The notes below the pieces were generated by a model that saw only the letters and a program-made list of their open reading frames with translations, was not told the DNA's origin and did not search any database. Of a DNA stretch of 9,293 bases, positions 1-7,081 are shown piece after piece. Origin of the DNA: JAYFQF01 sp034927285. GTDB lineage: Bacteria; Bacillota; Peptococcia; DRI-13; UBA5745. The translations under genes and the position numbers were made by a program. Position 1 is the first letter of the stretch. Each line of letters begins with the position of its first letter. The DNA lies in NCBI GenBank assembly GCA_034927285.1, contig JAYFQF010000033.1, forward strand, positions 1 through 9,293. Direction: 5' to 3'.

Positions 1-114
1 TCTGCCCTTTCAGCTATATTATTAAGGGTAAGCCTATTGTCAACCTTACCTAAGGGTATCATCCCATCCCCATTGCCAAAGACTACCGTTACGTTAATAT
101 AGCTATCTGGAGTT
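1..114. other. Unrecognised stretch before the msrAB fragment
   Basis: The frame of the downstream msr gene is open here from the window edge to a TAG at 100-102, but its translation does not resemble an MsrA N-terminus. No frame encodes the GCFWG motif. On the minus strand one frame is open from a TAG near 142 to the window edge. It gives a plausible-looking but unrecognised peptide containing VTVVFGNGDG and VDNRLTLNNIAERA, with no start codon near its 5' end. The octamer TAAGGGTA occurs at 23-30 and 51-58, and GGTAAG (27-32) is inverted as CTTACC (45-50). A TTGACA-16-TAATAT match reads leftward at 43-16. These could be the end of an inserted element or of a neighbouring gene fragment; I cannot identify it. 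Confidence 0.3.
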
Positions 115-933
115 TTGTGGGACTTTGGTAATACCGTTGAAACGGTGCGCGTCGTCTATGACTCAACAATAATCCCTCTGGAGTTTTTGCTGAAGCTATA
201 TTATGAATCGATTGACCCTGTTTCCGTTAACCGGCAGGGCGGTGATCAGGGTGCGCAATATCGGACCGGTATCTATTATGTCGACGACGGGGATCTGCAG
301 GTAATCAGGCGCTCTCTTGCCCAGCTGCAAGAGCGATACGGAAAACCTGTCGCGATTGAAGTAGAGCCGCTGCGCAATTTCAGTCCCGCTGAAGAATATC
401 ATCAAAACTACCTGGATAAACATCCCGAAGGTTATTGTCATATTTCAAAAGCCAAGCTCGAAAAGGCGGCAAAGTCAGTGGTAAATCCCGCAGCTTACAA
501 AGCGCCCGACCCCGATACGCTGCGCAAAAGGCTGACCGCGACGCAATTCGAGGTTACCCAGAACAGCGCCACCGAGCCTCCCTTTCAGAATGAATTCTGG
601 GACAGCTTTCAACCGGGAATTTATGTGGACGTCACAACCGGCGAGCCGCTCTTTGCCTCAAGTGACAAATTTGAATCAGGCTGCGGCTGGCCCAGCTTTT
701 CAAAGCCCATCGATCCGGATGTAATTCACGAAAAGCAGGATACTTCTTACGGAATGCGCAGGACCGAGGTCCGCAGCCGCACAGGAAACGCCCATTTAGG
801 CCATGTGTTTAACGACGGTCCCAAAAAAACAGGGGGATTGCGCTACTGCATCAACAGCGCGTCTCTGCGGTTTATTCCCAAAGAAGAAATGGCCCGGGAA
901 GGCTACGGCTATCTTTTAGATCTGATCAAATGA
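115..933 (+). pseudogene. msrAB: 5'-truncated MsrA-MsrB methionine sulfoxide reductase fusion
   Basis: Bifunctional MsrAB proteins reduce methionine-S-sulfoxide (MsrA domain) and methionine-R-sulfoxide (MsrB domain) and repair oxidised proteins. Residues 1-115 match the C-terminal two thirds of MsrA (ETVRVVYD, QGGDQGAQYRTGIYY at 41-55, AEEYHQNYLD at 92-101). Residues 135-265 are a complete MsrB domain: SGCGWPSF at 188-195, GNAHLGHVFNDGP at 224-236 and the catalytic Cys245 in RYCINSASL. The CxxC zinc pairs of zinc-type MsrB are absent. The first roughly 50 MsrA residues, with the catalytic GCFWG cysteine, are missing. Upstream there is an in-frame TAG at 100-102 and no MsrA-like sequence in any frame. 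The TTG at 115 is only the first possible start and has no well-spaced ribosome binding site. The MsrB half could still function if expressed. It is convergent with the mmgE/prpD gene. The family call is firm; whether this is a pseudogene or an assembly junction is open. Confidence 0.82.
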
Positions 934-944
934 CGGTTCCGGCA

Positions 945-2363
945 TCATCTTATCTTTCTGCCGGTAATTATATGATATATCTTGCCGATATCCTCAAGAT
1001 TCTCAAGGTCCCAAACGACCTCTTCCAGCCGCCCGGCCTTTATTTCTCCTAAAACAGGAATAACCAAAGCATGGAACTTCTTGAGCAGTTCTTCTCCGGT
1101 GCAGGGATTTCTCCGATCTCCTCTGGGAATATACACGGTTTCTTCTATTCTTTCGCCATTATAAAGGCTGATGGCCACCGAAGCGGGGATTTCCGCTTCC
1201 TCCCTGAATGCCCGGTCGGCTTCCTGCCAGAGCTCGATTTTCACTTTTTGGGCCAGGGCGGCGACCCGGGGATTTCGCAGCTCTTCTTCACGCAGCCCTT
1301 GGTCCGGAGAGTTGCCCAATAACGTAATGGCGATCAAATAAGGCAGGCTGAACTGAGCGCTGATCGAGTTATCCGGCACCGGCTCCGACAAATTCATTAC
1401 GGCCTCGCCAAAACTCTTTACCAGGATGCCGGAAATCTCCTCCTCCTTAAATTGGTTTGAGGAGATTATCTTTATCGTCGCATCCAGAGCGGCATGAGTC
1501 CAGCGGCAGGTAGCATAGGGCTTGAAGGCGATATCCTTTAAGAGATATCTGCTGCCCAGCTCCTGGGTAAAGCTGGGCCAATGGCATTGATCGGAACCGG
1601 ACATAATCCAAAAGCCCCGATCTCCATCAAAAATATACTGATTTCCAACAAATCCTTTTTCTGCCAGGATCGCGCTCAGCATACCGCCCATGGCCGCCCA
1701 GCCATAATTGTTTTTAATCCAGCCTACCGGTCCCTCTCCCGGAGACATCCCTTCCTTACGCAATGCAGGAACAGGAGCGCTGTGTCCGGCAATGCCGAAA
1801 GCATAAGAGATCCGTTGTTCATCCAGCTTCAGCAGCTTGCAAACTGCCGCCACAGAGCCAAAAATCTGCTTCCCCGAATAGCCGCAAACCTCTTGATCGC
1901 GTTCCGGAGTCGGTAAAACGGCATTGCTGATCCGCAGCATCACTTCATAGGCCGCTACACAGGCCGTCAGCAGCTCTTTTCCTGTAGACCCTGTTTTTTC
2001 CGCCATAGCCAAGGCGGGAGGGATCACCGTGGCGCTGGGATGCCCGATCATGGAAGCATAGGTATCATCAAAATCCAATACGTTTGCCAAATAGGAATTT
2101 ACATAAGCTGCGTGACACACCGGAAGCTTGTCCCCCGTGGCAAAAACCGTTGCTTCCGGCCGGCCGGCCATGGCGGAGAATACCTCTGAGACAAGCCTTG
2201 CCGGTTCTAAAGCAATGCCCCCGATCATATTGGCCAAGGAGTCCAGAGTCAGTAATTTTACATATTCCACAACCTCTTTAGGGATGTCCCGAAAGCCTAT
2301 CCGGTTAATATAACGCACAATCTTCCTGGTGGGCTTTTTCCAATCCAATTCTGTATTTTCCAT
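945..2363 (-). CDS. MmgE/PrpD family protein
   Basis: Member of the MmgE/PrpD family, which includes 2-methylcitrate dehydratase PrpD and cis-aconitate decarboxylase. These are cytosolic enzymes that act on small tricarboxylate-like acids. The 472-residue length is normal for the family. Family-like motifs are DFDDT at 97-101 followed by GHPSA at 107-111, AYEVMLR at 138-144, and the basic FKPYATCRWTH at 280-290. The ATG at 2363 is preceded by a strong AGGAGG with 9-nt spacing, so the start is secure. No prpB, prpC or acnD partner lies beside it, so it does not sit in a recognisable methylcitrate operon and the substrate cannot be assigned. It is transcribed alone, ends 11 bp from the msrAB remnant, and no clear terminator lies between them. 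A CCGGCA/TGCCGG inverted repeat (about 936-963) spans the gap but lacks a U-tract. Confidence 0.88.
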   Translation of the reverse strand: MENTELDWKKPTRKIVRYINRIGFRDIPKEVVEYVKLLTLDSLANMIGGIALEPARLVSEVFSAMAGRPEATVFATGDKLPVCHAAYVNSYLANVLDFDDTYASMIGHPSATVIPPALAMAEKTGSTGKELLTACVAAYEVMLRISNAVLPTPERDQEVCGYSGKQIFGSVAAVCKLLKLDEQRISYAFGIAGHSAPVPALRKEGMSPGEGPVGWIKNNYGWAAMGGMLSAILAEKGFVGNQYIFDGDRGFWIMSGSDQCHWPSFTQELGSRYLLKDIAFKPYATCRWTHAALDATIKIISSNQFKEEEISGILVKSFGEAVMNLSEPVPDNSISAQFSLPYLIAITLLGNSPDQGLREEELRNPRVAALAQKVKIELWQEADRAFREEAEIPASVAISLYNGERIEETVYIPRGDRRNPCTGEELLKKFHALVIPVLGEIKAGRLEEVVWDLENLEDIGKIYHIITGRKIR

Positions 2364-2644
2364 CCTTTATCTCCTCCTGCCGAATCATGTTTTCCCCTAC
2401 AGACGCATAAGAACCAATCATCATCTGATTTTCAGAATATCCCGTATAGCGGCTACAGAGTCAAAAGATTTTTATTTGCCGGAAAACTCTCTAAAAACCA
2501 AGCCTTTCATTCTGTAAGCAATGTAATAATTTGAATTTTTCATGAGTATTATGAAAATCCATGAAAAAATCTTTGCGAACATCTCTATCGCCACCATAAA
2601 GTTGGCGAACCGGCCAGGACATAGCCCGCCGCTTTGGCCCGCGG
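2364..2644. other. Intergenic region without a convincing gene
   Basis: This gap lies between the mmgE/prpD start and the exporter operon terminator. Minus-strand frames are open here for 40-66 codons, but none has a ribosome binding site or a recognisable motif. Apart from the weak promoter described separately, I see nothing I can support. Confidence 0.5.
2436..2464 (-). promoter_or_regulatory. Possible promoter of the mmgE/prpD gene
   Basis: On the minus strand, TTGACT (2464-2459) and GATATT (2441-2436) are separated by 17 nt, about 70 bp before the start codon. The -35 match is 5/6 and the -10 match only 4/6. It is a plausible but weak sigma-A promoter. Confidence 0.3.
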
Positions 2645-2692
2645 GATGAAAAAACCGGAACAGCCGTTGTCTGACTGTACCGGTTTTTCATC
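2645..2692 (-). terminator. Rho-independent terminator of the tetR-ABC exporter operon
   Basis: A near-perfect hairpin pairs GATGAAAAA-CCGG-ACAG with CTGT-CCGG-TTTTTCATC. On the minus strand it ends in CCGG followed by six U residues. It lies 60 bp beyond the stop codon of the last ABC gene. Its symmetry gives a shorter U-tract on the plus strand too, so it may act in both directions. Confidence 0.8.
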
Positions 2693-2751
2693 TTATGAGA
2701 ATGTTAGTCGTAGAATGTGGTTTTCAGCGGGCCATGATGAACTCTGCGCTG

Positions 2752-4476
2752 TTACAGTTGCCAGCCGAGGGCTTCGGAACGAAGCTTTAAAAATCTGCGG
2801 TAGATCCCCTCCTGCTTCGCAAGCTCGCTGTGTGATCCCTTCTGCACGATTCTGCCCTTGTCGATCACCACGATCTGATCGGCGGTACGCACGGTGGACA
2901 GGCGATGGGCGATGGTGATAAGCGTTTTTCCCTTTGTCAACGCCCCGATGGCGGTAAGCAGCGCGTGCTCATTTTCCGGATCCACGCTGGAAGTCGCTTC
3001 GTCCAGGATTACAATCGGCGCGTCCTTCAAAATCGCCCTGGCGATGGAAATCCGCTGCTTTTCTCCGCCCGAAAGAGTGGAGCCGCCTTCTCCGACGACT
3101 GTATTGTAGCCATCCGGCAGCGCCGTGATGAAGTCATGGCAGCAGGCGCGCTTGGCGGCTTCCAGCACCTGCCCGTGGGTGGCGTTGGGGTTGCCGAACT
3201 TGATGTTATTCTCGATGGTGTCATGGAACAGATATACGTTCTGGAACACCATGCTGATCTGGGAGAGCAGACTGTCGGCGGTGCAATCCTTTACATTCTG
3301 GCCGCCGATCAGCACCTCGCCTTGCTGTACGTCCCAAAAACGGGCAATCAGGTTGCACAGGGTGGTCTTGCCGCTGCCCGATGGCCCCACGATGGCGCAG
3401 GTCGTGCCCTGGGGAATAACGAGGGAAACGTGGTCAATGACCGTGCGGCTGTCATAGGCAAAGGAAACGTCTTTCAGCTCGATATCCGACGAGCCGGGCC
3501 GTAGGGCACGGTCGGTATGATCCAGCGACGGGATATCGGAAATCGTTTCCAGCCGGTCCAGCTCGTTGTGGATCTTGCGCGCGAGGAATGCGCCATCGCC
3601 CATGGTTTCCAGTTCGGCATAGACCAAAAAGGCCGAAACCAGGAACATCAGGCAGTAGGAAAGCGGAAACGCACCGTACAAATACAGCGCCACTGCCAGA
3701 AACAGCAAACCGCAGCTGGTAAGCTTGAACACCAGAGCGTAGAGCTTCATGATACCCGCAGCAGCGTGCTCCTGCTCGTAAGCCGCCTGCCGTCTGCCCT
3801 CAAAAGCCTGATACACGGCAGATTGCCCCTCACTGTCCTGGAGGAAAGCCCGGAGAACGGCAATCCCCCGCGTATACTCCAGCACCTCCGTTACCATCTT
3901 TTCCTGCGCTGCCTGCACTTTCGGCGCATAAACCGACGCCCGTTTTTGTATAACCCGCAGCACCAGCAGGCCCGCCCCCAGTCCGGCAAGGCTGAGCAGC
4001 GCCATGGGGGGGCTGAAAAATGCCAGCATGACGATAATAATGGTTGCCATGGACACGCCGCCGGTGATATCGGTAATGGCCATCATGGAAAACTGCTCCA
4101 GCTCCACTACCGTAGAGGTCAGAATTGTCTGGATAGTGCCCAGGCGCTGCTCGGAAAAGTAGCCCATGGGCGCGGCCTTGAGCTTCTCGCCTACCGCCAG
4201 GCGGTAATCCCGGAACATATCAAAGCCCTTAGCGCTCATGGCGATATCCGTCAGCCACTGAAACAGGAAGCGGCCGGCCATGCTCCCGAGCAAAATCCAC
4301 AGAGCCTGCTTTATCACTTCAACTGTCAGCGTCTCCAGATTCTTGAATACCACAAAAACAGCCAGCAGGGTCATGGAAACGGATACACTCTTCAGAAAAT
4401 TAAGCACGATACCGAGTATGATGCGGTGTTTGCTATGGCCCGCAATCGCCAGGATCCTCTGTATCATTTTAAACAT
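2752..4476 (-). CDS. ABC exporter half-transporter (second subunit)
   Basis: This 574-residue protein fuses an N-terminal six-helix exporter membrane domain (about residues 15-300) to a nucleotide-binding domain. The ATPase is complete: Walker A GPSGSGKTT at 364-372, Q-loop Gln412, signature LSGGE at 468-472, Walker B with the catalytic Glu493 in VILDEA, and H-loop His524. I chose the ATG at 4476 over the longer in-frame ATG at 4584. It has a GAGGGGG ribosome binding site about 10 nt upstream, it begins just before the membrane domain, and it overlaps the preceding stop codon by only 8 bp (ATGTTTAA); the longer form would overlap the neighbour by more than 100 bp. This tight coupling to another half-transporter implies a heterodimeric exporter in the cytoplasmic membrane. 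The adjacent TetR gene suggests a drug or toxic-compound substrate, but siderophore-type transporters of similar architecture (YbtPQ, IrtAB) exist, so the substrate is undetermined. Confidence 0.9.
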   Translation of the reverse strand: MFKMIQRILAIAGHSKHRIILGIVLNFLKSVSVSMTLLAVFVVFKNLETLTVEVIKQALWILLGSMAGRFLFQWLTDIAMSAKGFDMFRDYRLAVGEKLKAAPMGYFSEQRLGTIQTILTSTVVELEQFSMMAITDITGGVSMATIIIVMLAFFSPPMALLSLAGLGAGLLVLRVIQKRASVYAPKVQAAQEKMVTEVLEYTRGIAVLRAFLQDSEGQSAVYQAFEGRRQAAYEQEHAAAGIMKLYALVFKLTSCGLLFLAVALYLYGAFPLSYCLMFLVSAFLVYAELETMGDGAFLARKIHNELDRLETISDIPSLDHTDRALRPGSSDIELKDVSFAYDSRTVIDHVSLVIPQGTTCAIVGPSGSGKTTLCNLIARFWDVQQGEVLIGGQNVKDCTADSLLSQISMVFQNVYLFHDTIENNIKFGNPNATHGQVLEAAKRACCHDFITALPDGYNTVVGEGGSTLSGGEKQRISIARAILKDAPIVILDEATSSVDPENEHALLTAIGALTKGKTLITIAHRLSTVRTADQIVVIDKGRIVQKGSHSELAKQEGIYRRFLKLRSEALGWQL

Positions 4477-6235
4477 GTTCGACAACCCCCTCTTCCGCGG
4501 TATCCGCTGCGTCGATGTACTGACGCCACATAGTTTCGTAAAGCGGGCACTTCTTCCGCAGTTCTTCGTGGGTACCGCGGGCAATCAGCTTTCCATTGTC
4601 GATGACCAGAATCTGATCGGCGTTGCGAATCGTGGAGAGCCGATGCGCCACAACGATCAGCGTTTTGTCCTTGACCAGACGGCTGACGGCCTGTTGGATC
4701 TGCGCCTCGTTTTCCGGGTCGGCATAGGCTGTTGCTTCGTCAAGAATGATCACAGACGCAGGCTTGAGCATGGCCCGGGCGATGGTGATTCGCTGCCGTT
4801 CCCCACCGGAGAGCCGATCCCCCGCGTCGCCGGCCATGGTGTCGTAGCCCTTTTCCAGTTCCAGAATGAAGTCATGGCAATTAGCCGCCTTGGCTGCCGC
4901 CTCAACCTCGGCGTCGGATGCGCCGGGATTGCCCATGCGGATGTTTTCCCGGATGGACTGATCGAAGAGAAAATTATCCTGTGCCACATAGCTGATCTCT
5001 TCCATGAGTTGTGAAAAAGGAATATCCCGGATGTCGTGCCCGCCGAAGCGCACCGTGCCGGAGGCGGCATCCCAGAAGCCCGCCATCAGCTTGGCGATAG
5101 TAGATTTTCCGGAACCCGAGGGACCTGCAATGGCGGTGATCTGACCGGGGCTCGTCGTAAAGGATATCTTATAAAGCACCTGGGTTTTCCCGTCATAGGA
5201 GAAACCGGCATTCTCAAAGGCAAAAGTACGTTTCCCAAGCTTAACCCGTGTTTCCGGCCGATGCTGCTCGGGTCTTGCCAAAAACTCCCGGATGGGCTTA
5301 AGGTTTGAAGCCATATAGGTCAGTTGCTCCAGTCCGAAGCCCAGCTTCATCAATTGAGGCATAAAGCCGATGGGGATGATGATGCAGGTCAGCAGGACAG
5401 GCAGCGCGATGCTTCCGTTCATATACAGCCATGTGCCAACAGGCAGCGTACCCAAAAGCGTTGAGGGCAGCACCGCTTTAAATCCAGCCATCCAAAACCA
5501 GCTTTGCCGCCACCATACCATGGTGGAATCGTGGAAAAAATTCACCGATTCAGAAAAGCGCCCAAAGCTCCGTCCCGACTGCCCGAAGGCCTTGATGACC
5601 TGAATGCCGCTCACATATTCCACCAGAGCGGCGTTCATCTCATTGCCCGAGCGCAGATAGGTAGCCATTTTCTCCGAGTAGCCCCGCATCATGCCCAGCA
5701 TCAGAAGCAAGCTGAGGGGGACGGTAATCAGGGAAGCCAGCCCCATTCTCCAGTCCAGAATGAATACCAAGGCGATACTGGCAACGGGCGCGGCCACTCC
5801 CGAGGGCATTTCCGGAATCATGTGGGCAATAATGTCCTCCAGGCGCCCCACGTTATCCACCAACAGGGTTTTGAAGGTTCCGGACGGCGTTTCCAGCATC
5901 ACGCCCATGGGCACCCTGCGCATCTTGTCGGCAATGGCGCGCCGGATATTTTTCAAAATAGTAAAGGATATCCCGTGGCTCCGAAGAGACGATTTCAGCG
6001 TCAGGAACGTCCTCAGCGCCATGCATACGGCCGCTGCCCCCGCGATAAGCGCTGCGACCTGGATTGTCGCCGTGCCGGCGTAGACTTGACCGGCCAAAGC
6101 TGCCACGGCAAAAAACGGCGCCATGCCGAATAATTCACCGATAACGGCCAGAATGACCGAGAGCGTCATTTTCCCTTTTGCCTCCCCGGCAAAACTGAAC
6201 AGGACTTTGATGGGGTTTTCTTGTTTGTCTTTCAC
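4469..6235 (-). CDS. ABC exporter half-transporter (first subunit)
   Basis: This 588-residue fusion of an exporter membrane domain (helices roughly within residues 22-80, 140-183 and 247-297) and an ATPase has every catalytic motif: Walker A GPSGSGKST at 371-379, Q-loop Gln419, signature LSGGE at 475-479, Walker B IILDEA with Glu500, and H-loop His531. Translation starts at a GTG (6235) preceded by GGGAGGG at 8-nt spacing. It is read after tetR (61-bp gap) and before the second half-transporter, which it overlaps by 8 bp. The two subunits differ clearly outside the ATPase motifs, which favours a heterodimer over a duplication of a homodimer. Both ATP sites look catalytically competent, unlike the degenerate-site heterodimers of the BmrCD/TM287-288 type. 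Expression is probably controlled by the upstream TetR regulator. The exported compound cannot be told from sequence. Confidence 0.9.
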   Translation of the reverse strand: MKDKQENPIKVLFSFAGEAKGKMTLSVILAVIGELFGMAPFFAVAALAGQVYAGTATIQVAALIAGAAAVCMALRTFLTLKSSLRSHGISFTILKNIRRAIADKMRRVPMGVMLETPSGTFKTLLVDNVGRLEDIIAHMIPEMPSGVAAPVASIALVFILDWRMGLASLITVPLSLLLMLGMMRGYSEKMATYLRSGNEMNAALVEYVSGIQVIKAFGQSGRSFGRFSESVNFFHDSTMVWWRQSWFWMAGFKAVLPSTLLGTLPVGTWLYMNGSIALPVLLTCIIIPIGFMPQLMKLGFGLEQLTYMASNLKPIREFLARPEQHRPETRVKLGKRTFAFENAGFSYDGKTQVLYKISFTTSPGQITAIAGPSGSGKSTIAKLMAGFWDAASGTVRFGGHDIRDIPFSQLMEEISYVAQDNFLFDQSIRENIRMGNPGASDAEVEAAAKAANCHDFILELEKGYDTMAGDAGDRLSGGERQRITIARAMLKPASVIILDEATAYADPENEAQIQQAVSRLVKDKTLIVVAHRLSTIRNADQILVIDNGKLIARGTHEELRKKCPLYETMWRQYIDAADTAEEGVVEHV

Positions 6236-6254
6236 AATTTTATCCCTCCCACTG

Positions 6255-6270
6255 GTTAGTTATAGCTAAC
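6255..6270 (-). promoter_or_regulatory. Small palindrome in the leader of the first ABC gene; possible second operator/promoter
   Basis: A 16-bp inverted repeat (GTTAGTTATAGCTAAC on the plus strand) has one mismatched pair. It lies about 20 bp before the GTG start, directly upstream of the ribosome binding site. Read on the minus strand it contains TATAAC, a 5/6 match to a -10 box, but the matching -35 is poor. It shares the TAGCTA core of the larger palindrome at the tetR promoter, so it may be a weaker TetR site. Confidence 0.4.
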
Positions 6271-6278
6271 TCGGGTTT

Positions 6279-6315
6279 AAAAAGAAAAGCCGTTGGTCAC
6301 AGTCCCAAAACGGCT
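6279..6315 (-). terminator. Terminator-like hairpin at the end of tetR
   Basis: On the minus strand AGCCGTT pairs with AACGGCT around a 14-nt loop and is followed by TTTTCTTTTT. The hairpin spans the tetR stop codon and precedes the two ABC genes. It could be a true terminator that makes the exporter depend on its own promoter, or a partial terminator that lowers exporter expression relative to tetR. Confidence 0.6.
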
Positions 6316-6956
6316 CGCCAGCCGGGGTAGAAAAAGGTCTGCAGCGTGGTAAGGTAATGCTGCGCTTCCTCCCGAGTGAAATCGTGGACGACTACCTCAA
6401 AGATCGCTGAGGCATAGGCACTGAGAAGCAAATGGAGCTCCTCCGGCCGGATATCCTTGACAGGAACGCCCCGGCGGCGCGCTTCGTCAAGATAGGCCAG
6501 CGTTTCTTTTTGCTCTTCCATAACAAAATCGTGGATAAAATACTCGTAGCGGGTACCTTGGGAGCGGCAGATCAACAGCTTTGCCGCGTCAAAATCGCGG
6601 TAGATGAGATCAAGGAAAGCGGCCAGATCGGCCCCGTCCTCCCACATAGTATCCAGCAACCCCCGCTCAAGAAGTTCGTAATCCCTTGTCTTGAATACAT
6701 CGAACAGCCCACGGAATTCCTGGAGCAGCGGCTCTACCAATTCGGCAAACATCGCTTCCTTGTCGGCAAAATGCCGGTAAAGCCCGGCGGAGGTCATCCC
6801 TGCCGCCGCCGCGATTGCTCGGATGGACGCCTTTTCAAAGCCCTTTTCCAGAAACTCCTGTCGGGCCGCCGGAATGATCCGCTTGTGGCTGGCGCTTTTG
6901 TCCCGTGGTATAGAAACCCTCTCCTTTCCCGATATGTAATCAACGATAGCTATCAT
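6297..6956 (-). CDS. TetR family transcriptional regulator
   Basis: One-component repressor with an N-terminal helix-turn-helix (residues 25-70; recognition region IRAIAAAAGMTSAGLYRHF at 45-63) and a helical ligand-binding C-terminal half (75-219) with no assignable ligand. Counted from the ATG at 6956 it has 219 residues, a normal TetR size. That ATG has no Shine-Dalgarno, lies inside a long palindrome, and is at or within a few bases of the predicted transcription start, so it would be read as an almost leaderless message. A strong AAAGGAG instead sits 11-12 codons downstream, nine to ten bases before an in-frame ATA (6911-6909) that would give a protein starting xPRDKSASHKRI, a natural beginning for this family. 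The true start is therefore uncertain. The gene heads a unit with two ABC half-transporters and probably represses itself and them, releasing on binding an exported compound. Confidence 0.88.
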   Translation of the reverse strand: MIAIVDYISGKERVSIPRDKSASHKRIIPAARQEFLEKGFEKASIRAIAAAAGMTSAGLYRHFADKEAMFAELVEPLLQEFRGLFDVFKTRDYELLERGLLDTMWEDGADLAAFLDLIYRDFDAAKLLICRSQGTRYEYFIHDFVMEEQKETLAYLDEARRRGVPVKDIRPEELHLLLSAYASAIFEVVVHDFTREEAQHYLTTLQTFFYPGWRAVLGL

Positions 6957-6968
6957 TGATTACATATC
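6931..6968. promoter_or_regulatory. 38-bp palindromic operator, probable TetR binding site
   Basis: The arms GATATGTAATCAA and TTGATTACATATC flank a GATAGCTATC core. All 38 bp are symmetric except one pair of positions (the C at 6944 and the A at 6955). It overlaps three bases of the tetR -10 box, the predicted start point and the first tetR codons, the classical position for autorepression. TetR dimers usually bind palindromes of roughly 15-30 bp, so this site could hold two dimers. Confidence 0.8.
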
Positions 6969-6994
6969 ATAATACGAAGATGTTTCTCTGTCAA
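6966..6994 (-). promoter_or_regulatory. Promoter of the tetR-ABC exporter operon
   Basis: On the minus strand a perfect TTGACA (6994-6989) and TATGAT (6971-6966, 5/6) are separated by exactly 17 nt. The predicted start point falls about 6957-6960, inside the palindromic operator and next to the tetR ATG. Confidence 0.8.
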
Positions 6995-7022
6995 GAATGA
7001 CGCAGTGAAAAAGCTTAATAAA

Positions 7023-7060
7023 TCCATGAAAAAAGCACCACCTTTTCAGATGGTGCTCGG
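7023..7060 (-). terminator. Rho-independent terminator
   Basis: On the minus strand AGCACCATCU and AGGUGGUGCU form a 10-bp stem capped by a GAAA tetraloop and followed by six U residues. It lies 24 bp beyond the stop codon of the short ORF at 7082-7207, which it appears to serve. Confidence 0.8.
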
Positions 7061-7081
7061 GTCGGGAGCACTCTGTTTGAC

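Noticed and set aside
936..963. CCGGCA/TGCCGG inverted repeat between msrAB and mmgE/prpD
   Set aside because: The stem is only 6 bp, the loop is long and neither strand has a U-tract, so it is not called a terminator.
2491..2691. 66-codon minus-strand frame downstream of the exporter operon
   Set aside because: It begins within the operon terminator, lacks a ribosome binding site and resembles no family.
3517..4533. Long plus-strand open frame opposite the second ABC gene
   Set aside because: Shadow of the GC-rich ABC coding sequence; Gln/His/Arg-rich translation with no family pattern and no ribosome binding site.
4477..4584. 36-residue N-terminal extension of the second ABC subunit
   Set aside because: It would overlap the upstream gene by over 100 bp, and its translation is unlike an exporter N-terminus; the ATG at 4476 has a good ribosome binding site.
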